A DNA stretch of 64,000 nt from Flavobacteriales bacterium (lineage in GTDB: Bacteria; Bacteroidota; Bacteroidia; Flavobacteriales_F; PHOS-HE28). The translations under genes and the position numbers were made by a program. The DNA lies in assembly GCA_017987115.1 (NCBI GenBank), contig JAGNUG010000002.1, forward strand, positions 18,918 through 82,917. Reading direction: 5' to 3'. The notes beneath the pieces were generated by a model. The model did no database searches. It saw only the letters and a list, made by a program, of their open reading frames with translations, and had not been told where the DNA came from. This document shows positions 7,848 through 15,541 of this stretch, piece by piece (positions within the stretch are counted from its first letter, which is position 1; every line of letters begins with the position of its first letter).

Positions 7848-9554
7848 ATGAGAATACCTACTCTTGCCCTCTCCGTGATATTGGGGGCCTCTATAGCAAC
7901 AGCGCAAACTGCGCGCGTTCAAGTGATCCATAACAGTGCAGATCTAGCAGCTGCTTCTGTGGATGTCTATTTGGATAATACCCTTCTGCTGGATGACTTC
8001 GAATTCAGAAATGCCTCACCGTTCATTGATGCTCCGGCTGGCGTGACCTTTACGGTTGGAATAGCACTTTCAACAAGTACGAGCTCGGCAGATGCTATTT
8101 TCACACAGGACTTTACGCTTGCTGATGGCGAAACTTACGTCATCGTTGCGGACGGTATCGTAAGTGGGTCAGGATATTCTCCAGCCACGCCTTTTTCGTT
8201 GGAAGTATATGCAATGGGTCGTGAAGCATCTACCGGAGGTTCCATGATGACCGATGTATTGGTTCATCATGGTAGTACCGATGCACCAACGGTTGACATT
8301 TATGAAAGTGCAGTGGTGATTACTACGATCGTAGAGGATGCCCCATACGGTGCTTTCGCCGGATACTTGGAACTGCCAACGGTGGATTTCACATTGCAAG
8401 TAAGGGATGAGTTCAATAGTACGATCGTTGCGGCTTATTCCGCACCACTGGCCGGCTTGAACCTTGGCGGTGCCGCTCTGGTGGCAATTGCTTCCGGATT
8501 TCTTGATCCTATGATGAATAGCAATGGACCTGCGTTCGGTATTTGGGTGGCTCTGCCTAGCGGAGGCCCGTTGGTCGAATTGCCAGCGGCTGCAATTCCT
8601 ACTGCCCGCGTGCAAGTGATCCATAACAGTGCCGACCTGGCTGCTGCGCAGGTAGATGTTTGGTTGAATAATACACCGCTTCTGGACAACTTCGCATTCC
8701 GCAACGCCAGCCCATTCGTTGATGCACAAGCAGGTGTGCCGTTCGATGTAAGCATTGCACTTCCTACTTCTTCCGATACTGTTGGAGCACTCGCACGCTT
8801 CACCTATACCTTGGACGCTGATGAAACCTATATCCTCATCGCCAATGGCATTGTAAGTGCTACGGGTTATTCCCCAGCAACTCCGTTCGACCTATATGTA
8901 ACAGGAGGAGCACGCGAGACGAGCACATCCCCTGGTAATGTGGATGTACTTGTTTTTCACGGAAGTACGGATGCGCCAATGGTTGATGTTGTAGAAACAT
9001 CAGTTCCAGCTGGAACCATCGTTGATGATATAAGTTACGGAGAGTTTGCTGGATACTTGGAGCTGCCTGAGGCGGACTACGTTCTCAGCGTTGAAGCGAT
9101 GGGAACATCGGTGGTAAGCTATCAAGCGCCACTTGCATCATTGGCGCTTGCTGGTAATGCGATCACCGTGCTCGCATCCGGATTCTTGAACCCAATGGTG
9201 AATAGCATGGGTCCTGACTTCGGTCTATGGGTAGCCTTACCAAGTGGTGGGCCACTCGTTCAATTGCCATTGCCGACCGGTGTTGAGGAGAATGAGATCG
9301 TAAGTTCCTTCACTGTATTCCCTAATCCAGCTGTGGATGAAGTGATGTTGGATATGGACCTTCTGTTCGAAGGAGAGGCCACATTGTCCATACAGGATGT
9401 AACGGGTCGTATCCTACGTGTTAATGATCTGGGCGCGCTCACCAATGGCACTCAGCGCATACGGGTGAACCTTGCTGACCTGAGCACCGGAGCATACTGG
9501 TTGCGTCTACAGAATGCAACTGGTGAGCTGGTGGTACCAGTTCAAAAACAATGA
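7848..9554 (+). CDS. Secreted DUF4397 tandem-domain protein with T9SS sorting domain
   Basis: A 568-aa exported protein. A signal peptide (MRIPTLALSVILGASIATAQ) is followed by two similar DUF4397 halves, each opening with ARVQVIHNSADLAAA (about residues 22-235 and 252-465), and a type IX sorting domain (FTVFPNPAVDEVML to the end, about 490-568). DUF4397 is a beta-rich family of unknown function on secreted proteins. The gene follows the photolyase by 135 bases, has its own operator-like inverted repeat and ends at a terminator, so it is likely a separate light-controlled unit. A role at the cell surface, for example pigment- or stress-related, is guesswork. Confidence 0.85.
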   Translation: MRIPTLALSVILGASIATAQTARVQVIHNSADLAAASVDVYLDNTLLLDDFEFRNASPFIDAPAGVTFTVGIALSTSTSSADAIFTQDFTLADGETYVIVADGIVSGSGYSPATPFSLEVYAMGREASTGGSMMTDVLVHHGSTDAPTVDIYESAVVITTIVEDAPYGAFAGYLELPTVDFTLQVRDEFNSTIVAAYSAPLAGLNLGGAALVAIASGFLDPMMNSNGPAFGIWVALPSGGPLVELPAAAIPTARVQVIHNSADLAAAQVDVWLNNTPLLDNFAFRNASPFVDAQAGVPFDVSIALPTSSDTVGALARFTYTLDADETYILIANGIVSATGYSPATPFDLYVTGGARETSTSPGNVDVLVFHGSTDAPMVDVVETSVPAGTIVDDISYGEFAGYLELPEADYVLSVEAMGTSVVSYQAPLASLALAGNAITVLASGFLNPMVNSMGPDFGLWVALPSGGPLVQLPLPTGVEENEIVSSFTVFPNPAVDEVMLDMDLLFEGEATLSIQDVTGRILRVNDLGALTNGTQRIRVNLADLSTGAYWLRLQNATGELVVPVQKQ

Positions 9555-9572
9555 CCGACGTTGTATAGTTGA

Positions 9573-9609
9573 AATGGCGTGGCGATCGGGTGGTCGTCAC
9601 GCCATTTTT
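9573..9609 (+). terminator. Rho-independent terminator after the DUF4397 gene
   Basis: AATGGCGTG (9573-9581) pairs with CACGCCATT (9598-9606). The stem extends inward through a G-T and three more pairs, and the 3' arm runs into a T-rich stretch. It lies 19 bases after the stop codon. Confidence 0.8.
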
Positions 9610-9627
9610 ATTTAACTGAAATATGCG

Positions 9628-10092
9628 ATGAAAGATTTTGTGATCGAACGGCGGATCGTACTTCCCATTTTACAGAAAGAGGCATGGGAGTTCTTCTCAA
9701 CTCCATTGAACCTCGCTCGCATAACCCCGGAAGATATGCGGTTCGAGATCAAGACCAGGGATATTGCTCAGCACGTGTTCAGTGGAATGCACATTGATTA
9801 TCGCGTGAGGCCCTTGTTCGGAATACCCTTGGATTGGCGTACGGAGATCCGAGGTGTTGATGCACCTTTCCAGTTCATGGATGCGCAGGTGAAAGGGCCA
9901 TTCGCGAAGTGGGAACACGAGCACCGTTTCGTAGGAACTCCATATGGGATAAGGGTCGAGGACAGAGTCGTCTATCGCTTACCGTTCGGCGCGTTAGGCA
10001 GATTCGTGCATACTTTATTCGTAAGAAAACGGATCGAGGCGATCTTCGATCATCGTGAACGAACATTGAAAGCGATCTTTGCAACACAATGA
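9628..10092 (+). CDS. SRPBCC-family (START-like) protein in the carotenoid locus
   Basis: A 154-aa protein with the SRPBCC/polyketide-cyclase-like helix-grip signature: MKDFVIERRIVLPILQKEAW at the start, then a residue pattern around TPEDMRFEI and a C-terminal helix. The family binds hydrophobic ligands. The stop overlaps the crtZ start (ATGA), so it is co-translated with carotenoid hydroxylase and cyclase. A carrier or accessory role for carotenoids or their precursors is plausible but not shown. Confidence 0.75.
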   Translation: MKDFVIERRIVLPILQKEAWEFFSTPLNLARITPEDMRFEIKTRDIAQHVFSGMHIDYRVRPLFGIPLDWRTEIRGVDAPFQFMDAQVKGPFAKWEHEHRFVGTPYGIRVEDRVVYRLPFGALGRFVHTLFVRKRIEAIFDHRERTLKAIFATQ

Positions 10093-10556
10093 CCTGGTTC
10101 TTGAATATCGGAGCGATGATGCTGGCATTCCTGCTGATGGAGTTCATCGCATGGTTCACACATAAGTACGTTATGCATGGTCTCCTCTGGACGTTGCATC
10201 ATGATCACCATAAAAAGGATCACGGAAGCGTGTTTGAACGCAATGATGCCTTCTTCTTGATCTTTGCAACACCGGCGATCACACTCTTTTTATTCGGTGT
10301 GCGGAATGGCATTTCCGATGTGCGCATCTGGATAGCTGCAGGGATCACGCTTTATGGGTTCGCCTATTTTCTTGTCCATGATATTTTTATCCATCAACGC
10401 ACCAAGTGGCTTCGTAATTCGGACAATTGGTATTTCAGAGCGATACGACGAGCACATAAGATGCATCACAAGCATTTAGGAAAAGAAGATGGCGAATGCT
10501 TCGGCATGTTGTTCGTTCCTTTCAAATATTTCAGGAAGACCTCGGTTGAAACCTGA
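10089..10556 (+). CDS. crtZ: Beta-carotene hydroxylase
   Basis: A 155-aa membrane di-iron hydroxylase that adds 3-hydroxyl groups to beta-carotene to give zeaxanthin. The histidine boxes are all visible: HKYVMH (about 25-30), HHDHHKKDH (about 37-45), HDIFIH (near 97) and HKMHHKH (near 122). Several hydrophobic segments fit the fatty-acid-hydroxylase fold. It overlaps the SRPBCC gene by ATGA and the cyclase by TGATG. Confidence 0.93.
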   Translation: MTWFLNIGAMMLAFLLMEFIAWFTHKYVMHGLLWTLHHDHHKKDHGSVFERNDAFFLIFATPAITLFLFGVRNGISDVRIWIAAGITLYGFAYFLVHDIFIHQRTKWLRNSDNWYFRAIRRAHKMHHKHLGKEDGECFGMLFVPFKYFRKTSVET

Positions 10557-11251
10557 TGGTCATGGAGCGTTTCCTGTATCTTTTCTTGGACCTTGGTGCG
10601 CTTATCATACCTCTCCTGTTCTCATTCCATCCGCGCATCCGATTGGATCTTCATTGGAGAGCATTGTGGCCCGCTATCATTCTTGTTGCAGCCCTGTTCA
10701 TAGGTTGGGATGTGATCTTTACACGAATGGGGGTCTGGGGGTTCAACCCCAAGTATTTGATAGGGATCGATCTGTTCGGTCTTCCGATCGAGGAGTGGCT
10801 GTTCTTTATTTGCATCCCTTATGCTTGCGTGTTCACCTACTTTGTTTTCAATGAACTGAGTGCTGATCCATGGTCACCTGGATACGCAAGGACGATCGCG
10901 TGGACCATCGTTGTATGTTCCAGTGTGATCGGCATCATGAATTGGGAAAAGTGGTATACGGCGAGCACGTTCTTTGCTTTGGGTGCGACCTTTGCAGTTG
11001 TTCTTATCGCCAATAGCATCAATTTCCTGGGCCGGTTCCTGATCTGTTATGCGGCACTCCTCATCCCCTTCTTCCTGATCAATGGCACACTAACAGGGTA
11101 CTTCACAACGGATCCGGTAGTTTGGTATGACGACACTGAGAACCTAGGCATACGATTAGGTTCCATTCCGATCGAAGATACGTTCTATGGGATGCTACTG
11201 ATCCTGCTGAACGTAGTGCTTTTCGAACGCTGGAAGAAACCTGATCAATAA
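10556..11251 (+). CDS. crtY: Lycopene beta-cyclase, CrtYcd fusion type
   Basis: A 231-aa multi-membrane-segment protein with two lycopene-cyclase domains in tandem, as in archaeal and Bacteroidota CrtYcd. Each half carries the family motif: GLPIEEWLFF (near residue 80) and SIPIEDTFYG (near residue 205). The reaction cyclises both ends of lycopene to beta-carotene. The start codon overlaps the crtZ stop. Its last bases overlap the convergent aldehyde dehydrogenase gene, and no terminator separates the two. Confidence 0.92.
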   Translation: MVMERFLYLFLDLGALIIPLLFSFHPRIRLDLHWRALWPAIILVAALFIGWDVIFTRMGVWGFNPKYLIGIDLFGLPIEEWLFFICIPYACVFTYFVFNELSADPWSPGYARTIAWTIVVCSSVIGIMNWEKWYTASTFFALGATFAVVLIANSINFLGRFLICYAALLIPFFLINGTLTGYFTTDPVVWYDDTENLGIRLGSIPIEDTFYGMLLILLNVVLFERWKKPDQ

Positions 11252-12690
11252 ACGATCAGACGCATTTCCGTCATCTCTTCCATCGCGTATTTCAACCCTT
11301 CGCGACCGAGTCCGCTGTCCTTTATTCCACCGTATGGCATATTGTCCATCCGGAAACCGGGCACGTTATTCATGATGATACCGCCGACCTCGAGTTCTTC
11401 ATGCGCTTGTTTCATGTGCGCGATGCTGTTCGTATAAACGCCAGCTTGTAATCCATACGTGCTATCGTTCACTTTCGCAATAGCCTCACCGAAGTCCTTG
11501 ACCGGCTCGATCACCGCGACAGGTCCGAATACTTCAGCGCAATTCACCTTCATAGTTGACTGAACATTGGTGAGCAACGTAGCCGCATAAACGTTCTTTT
11601 CGGTATCTGCTGCCTTCCCTCCAGCAAGCACATGAGCACCGGCGTTCTTGGCTTCATCTACCCAAGAACTGATCCGTTGAAAGTGCCCGTTGTCAATGAT
11701 CGGCCCTACGGAAACGCTTCTGTCGCTGGGGTCTCCGGCCTTCAAGTTCCCGTATTCCTTCACCAACAGGTCTCGGAATTCATCGTGGACGGACTGGATC
11801 ACATAGATGCGCTGTGTGCTGATACAGGTTTGTCCCGCATAGAGGTTCGCGCCCATTGCGACAGTTTTAGCCGCAGCGGCGAGATCGGTATCGGTATCAA
11901 TTATTACCGATGCATTACCTCCCAACTCCAGTGCTACTTTCTTCTTGCCACAGATCGCCTTCAAATGCCAGCCTACTTTGTCGCTTCCTGTAAAACTGAG
12001 CATGGCTATGCGTTCGTCCTTCACCAGTTTTTCCGCAACAGGTATTCCACTCAACATTACGCTGAACGCACCTTTGGGCCAGCCGATCTCCTCCAACATC
12101 TTCGCCAATGCAAATGCGCTAAGGGGCGCTTGGGGTGCCGGTTTCAGCACAACCGGACAACCGACGGCCATAGCGGGAGCCACTTTGTGCAGCACTAGAT
12201 TCAATGGGAAGTTGAACGGCGTAATTGCACCGATAACACCGATCGGGAACCGTTTGGTAAAAGCGGTTTTGCCTACCCCTGCTCCAACGTCCATCGGAAT
12301 GCTCTCACCTGTAAAGCGAAGGGCCTCCGCGGCAGCGGTCCTTACCGTGTAAATGCACCTGGCGATCTCTCCTTCGGCATATCCGATCGGTTTACCTCCT
12401 TCTTGTACGATCAGTTGAGCAAGTTCCTTTGATCGCTTGCTGATCAATGCAGCTAATGCTTCCAACTTTTCACTCCGTTCTCCGGCACTCATCCTTCGAA
12501 GCACATTGCGACTTGCATAAGCTGCTGCGATCGCTTCTTCCATTTGCGCCTCTGTCGCGTTCGGCATGCGCGCTAGTTCAGTGCCGTGGTATTTATCGAG
12601 TACGGTGTTGAACGTGCCGTCCCCACCTTCGGTCCAGCTGCCATTTATGTAACTGGCTTGGTTGAAAAGGGCGTTGGTCGGTGCGGTCAT
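11245..12690 (-). CDS. NAD(P)-dependent aldehyde dehydrogenase
   Basis: An ALDH-superfamily enzyme of 481 aa that oxidises an aldehyde to its acid. The conserved Glu lies in LELGGNAS (E255) and the nucleophilic Cys in GQTCISTQR (C289); the cofactor motif SFTGSDKVG is present. I prefer ATG 12690 over 12702 because a promoter -7 element lies at 12707-12714. It is the last gene of the amine cluster. With the aminotransferase at 20134-21447 it could finish conversion of a diamine or amino acid to a carboxylic acid, as GabD or PatD-type enzymes do. Exact substrate unknown. Confidence 0.87.
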   Translation of the reverse strand: MTAPTNALFNQASYINGSWTEGGDGTFNTVLDKYHGTELARMPNATEAQMEEAIAAAYASRNVLRRMSAGERSEKLEALAALISKRSKELAQLIVQEGGKPIGYAEGEIARCIYTVRTAAAEALRFTGESIPMDVGAGVGKTAFTKRFPIGVIGAITPFNFPLNLVLHKVAPAMAVGCPVVLKPAPQAPLSAFALAKMLEEIGWPKGAFSVMLSGIPVAEKLVKDERIAMLSFTGSDKVGWHLKAICGKKKVALELGGNASVIIDTDTDLAAAAKTVAMGANLYAGQTCISTQRIYVIQSVHDEFRDLLVKEYGNLKAGDPSDRSVSVGPIIDNGHFQRISSWVDEAKNAGAHVLAGGKAADTEKNVYAATLLTNVQSTMKVNCAEVFGPVAVIEPVKDFGEAIAKVNDSTYGLQAGVYTNSIAHMKQAHEELEVGGIIMNNVPGFRMDNMPYGGIKDSGLGREGLKYAMEEMTEMRLIVY

Positions 12691-12706
12691 TGTGTTGGGC
12701 ATGGTG

Positions 12707-12736
12707 CAAAGTTAATGGTCGTTATTGGCGGCCAAA
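12707..12736 (-). promoter_or_regulatory. Promoter of the aldehyde dehydrogenase gene
   Basis: On the minus strand TTTG (12736-12733), 18 bases, then TAACTTTG (12714-12707) match the Bacteroidota promoter pattern closely. The gene can therefore be transcribed independently of the cluster upstream. Confidence 0.6.
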
Positions 12737-12821
12737 TGGGTTCATGGGATCGGTGGTGATGTAGCACGTTCGAACCGGGTGCATTCCACCTTGGGTGCTT
12801 AAGGCTTGAATGGCGCTTGGT

Positions 12822-13814
12822 CTACTTCGCCAAGTAGCGCCCCACCGGCCGTAACAAGACCACCTCCACATTCTGCTCCTCGAACTTATTGAAGCTGGCT
12901 CCAACCTGCTTATCTGGCCAAATGACCTTTACTGTGCCCTTTCCAACATCGTAGACAGCAGTGTACAAGGTTCCGAATCCACGCAGGAATTGTTGACTGT
13001 ATAGCGGTGGCTTCAGGAACTGTTTGATCAATCCTGCACGAGATAACTTCGGCTCTGCGAGACATTGTTCCAAGTGATGTTTGCGTTCGATCGTATGCGT
13101 GAACGCAGCGTATTCATCCCACTCTACTTGATGCTGATGATTCGTTGCAACAGCTTGATAGACCACCTGCGCAGGTCGGTCCGGGTTCATGTAGACCGTG
13201 GCATAGTTCCCGGTCTTGTCCAGTACCGTGACATTGTATCCCATGTGTACCGGTATGCGTTTGAGCGCTACACACGCTTCCTCAACATTTCTGCATGTTT
13301 CCAGAACGTAGCGGATCACCAAAGGAATTCCGAAACCGGTACCACTCATTTTTCGTCCACCGAACGCAAGCGACACAGCTAAGCCGTCGGCATTCATTCC
13401 ATCCAACAATCCCCACGCACTGTCCTGGATCCCGATCACGGGTCTGCAATATTCCGTGAATCGTAATCTGCCGTCGAAATAACGGGGATCGAAATCGTAG
13501 TTACGCACCAACGTAGGACTGCCCTTGGTCCAAGCGATCTGGGAACACCCGGCCAAATAAGGCGGCGGGCACCACATACTGAGGAACCTGCTCGCCACAT
13601 CGTCGTTGTCTGCAATTCGGCAGAGGCTGTTGTACACCGGTATCAGTTCCGGCATGTGTAGCTCAAGGATCGATCTGCAGGTAACAAGGTCCGGCCGGTT
13701 CTCTTCTCCTTCACTCAAATACCAGATGCGGAACAGCGGCCACGCATGATCGAAGAACTTCTTGAACCGCTCTCCGGGCCATGGTTCATGGACGAGTTTT
13801 AATTGAATGTACAT
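12822..13814 (-). CDS. C45-family (isopenicillin N acyltransferase-like) Ntn hydrolase
   Basis: A 330-aa protein of the peptidase C45 / acyl-CoA:6-APA acyltransferase-like family. These Ntn hydrolases self-cleave before a Cys, which becomes the nucleophile. YLAGCSQIAW places the predicted cut between G89 and C90, followed by the family pattern TLVRNYDF. Members cleave or exchange amide-linked acyl groups. Its place between an ATP-grasp ligase and an aldehyde dehydrogenase suggests it removes or transfers an N-acyl group in the cluster's pathway. No signal peptide is seen, so it is probably cytoplasmic. Confidence 0.82.
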   Translation of the reverse strand: MYIQLKLVHEPWPGERFKKFFDHAWPLFRIWYLSEGEENRPDLVTCRSILELHMPELIPVYNSLCRIADNDDVASRFLSMWCPPPYLAGCSQIAWTKGSPTLVRNYDFDPRYFDGRLRFTEYCRPVIGIQDSAWGLLDGMNADGLAVSLAFGGRKMSGTGFGIPLVIRYVLETCRNVEEACVALKRIPVHMGYNVTVLDKTGNYATVYMNPDRPAQVVYQAVATNHQHQVEWDEYAAFTHTIERKHHLEQCLAEPKLSRAGLIKQFLKPPLYSQQFLRGFGTLYTAVYDVGKGTVKVIWPDKQVGASFNKFEEQNVEVVLLRPVGRYLAK

Positions 13815-13826
13815 GGAAGGGGTGAA

Positions 13827-13890
13827 AGGTACAGGGTGTTTGGTAACGGGTACAGCGTACAGAGTTCCTCTTTGTCAGATACCCTGTACT
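13827..13890. repeat. Intergenic TACAGGGT repeat element
   Basis: GTACAGGGT (13829-13837) and ACCCTGTAC (13881-13889) are inverted arms, with further related words (GGGTACAGCGTAC) between them. The same words form the hairpin at 20026-20067 in another gap of this gene cluster. The function is unknown; it resembles small interspersed intergenic repeats. Confidence 0.5.
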
Positions 13891-13913
13891 CAGTAGTCAA
13901 TACCCATTGCTAG

Positions 13914-15539
13914 TTACATCATTTTGAAACCACCGATCTCCAGCATGTGCATAGCTTCTGCATTTCGAGCGCCAGGCACAACGCTCTTGTATTCGTTCTT
14001 CATGGCGTTCAGCCATTTCTTGGAACGTTCGAGCAACTCGAAGTCGTCGGTCATCATCCGTCCGCGCATCACCAAGATCCCGATATCTGCACCTTCATAC
14101 AACCAATCACCGACCCGTGTTATGCGCAGAAAGAACGCTTCGTTCTCCAGCTCTACATAACGGCGGTGCGTGTCCATGCGCCAGAAGTAAACACTGCCAT
14201 CAGCGCGCATGCGCCAGATGCCACTGCGCGGAGCTTCCGTAACACGACGGATATCGTCCTGTGTGTGTTTGATCACCATTTGACCCCAACTATCGATGTT
14301 CTCTTCTCTTGCCCACCGACGGTTCAGCGCGTTCACGTTCAGTTTGAATGGTTTGTCCATGTACTCCATCATGTGGAACAGGTGCAAGGGTGCATCACTC
14401 ATGGCGAATACCGCGTGATTGGTGATGCTGCTAGCACCAGTGATCCGAGGATTCAACTCTCCCAAGTAGATCGCACCATTGTCCGTATCGATCAGGAAGT
14501 CGAGTTCAAAATACCCCCTGTATCCTTCTTTGATCAGTTGATCACCGAACAGTCGAGCATACTTACGTGCCTTGCGCCGGATCGAAGGAGTGAACACGTC
14601 AGCGAAGATCTCATTCCCACACCAACCTCCTTTGTAAGGAGTAAGTTCCTTGAAGCCGACAAGCTCCGTCATCAATGGTGCAACAACGGTACCGTTGCGC
14701 GTAACGCATGCTTCCATGGCAGCGCCACGGCAATTGATCCGCTTCATCACTTTGCACTCCTTCTCTGCTTCGATCTCCTTTGCGTACTTCTTGTAGTCGG
14801 CCTCGTTCTTTACAAAGAAGGTAGTGTGTCCACTGTCACCGAATGGTGTTTGGATCACCAGGTCCGTGCCCAATTTCGCACTGACCTTGTTCAGGTGTGC
14901 GTAGTTCTTTATGTTGCTTAGTACGTACGGCACACAAGGAACGCCCGCTTTTTCAGCAATGCGGTTCGTGTTCACTTTGTTGTCCATGAAGGTGCGCATC
15001 TTGGCACTGGGGAACATGACCTCCAAGCCTAACTTCTTCGCAAGCTTCTCCGTCTTTTCATCGAACATCAGGAACATCACTTTGCCCGCTTTGCCCTTCA
15101 CTTTACGTGAGTCGATGTAATCGCGCACTTCACTGTGCGTGAGCAAATAGTTGTTGATGTCCTCAATGCTCTGGAACTCCTCATGCGGTTCTTCATTCAT
15201 TGGGCTCATCAAGTTCGGGTGCAGGCCGTCAAAGCACTCGATGTAGGTAATGAACTTGAAGCCCTTCACCCATTCATCCGCTCCCAACAGGTTGAAGTTG
15301 GTGGCGCTGATGAAATAGATCGGGGTCTCATTGCTGTAGAAAAAGCGACGGATATCACTAACGCCATTGATCGTTGGTATGGCTTTGCGCGCGGGTTTCT
15401 TGCGTGTGGCCTTTCGAACTACTTTACGTGCAGCCACTTTTTTCACGGCCTTTGCAGGCTTAGCGGCAGCGGTGCGTTTCGAAGCGACGGTCTTCTTCTT
15501 TGTAGCGCTTTTCTTTTTGATCGTGGTTTTCTTACTCAT
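13914..15539 (-). CDS. ATP-grasp (biotin-carboxylase-like) ligase with lysine-rich N-terminal tail
   Basis: A 541-aa protein. Residues 1 to about 54 are almost only K, A, R, T and V (start MSKKTTIKKKSATKKK), like histone H1 tails. The rest is an ATP-grasp enzyme: a pre-ATP domain, then nucleotide-binding strands (LVIQTPFGDSGHTTFFVKN), and the metal/ATP loop FELDFLIDTDNGAIYLGELN with NPRITGASS. ATP-grasp enzymes join a carboxylate to an amine or other nucleophile through an acyl phosphate. It starts two bases after the decarboxylase stop, so the two are co-translated. An amine-acylating role on the decarboxylase product is my inference; a carboxylase role is possible but no biotin domain is present. 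Confidence 0.8.
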   Translation of the reverse strand: MSKKTTIKKKSATKKKTVASKRTAAAKPAKAVKKVAARKVVRKATRKKPARKAIPTINGVSDIRRFFYSNETPIYFISATNFNLLGADEWVKGFKFITYIECFDGLHPNLMSPMNEEPHEEFQSIEDINNYLLTHSEVRDYIDSRKVKGKAGKVMFLMFDEKTEKLAKKLGLEVMFPSAKMRTFMDNKVNTNRIAEKAGVPCVPYVLSNIKNYAHLNKVSAKLGTDLVIQTPFGDSGHTTFFVKNEADYKKYAKEIEAEKECKVMKRINCRGAAMEACVTRNGTVVAPLMTELVGFKELTPYKGGWCGNEIFADVFTPSIRRKARKYARLFGDQLIKEGYRGYFELDFLIDTDNGAIYLGELNPRITGASSITNHAVFAMSDAPLHLFHMMEYMDKPFKLNVNALNRRWAREENIDSWGQMVIKHTQDDIRRVTEAPRSGIWRMRADGSVYFWRMDTHRRYVELENEAFFLRITRVGDWLYEGADIGILVMRGRMMTDDFELLERSKKWLNAMKNEYKSVVPGARNAEAMHMLEIGGFKMM

Positions 15540-15541
15540 GC

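Noticed and set aside
13947..14921. 324-codon plus-strand open frame
   Set aside because: It is antisense to the ATP-grasp gene, which has clear catalytic motifs. The translation shows no domain.
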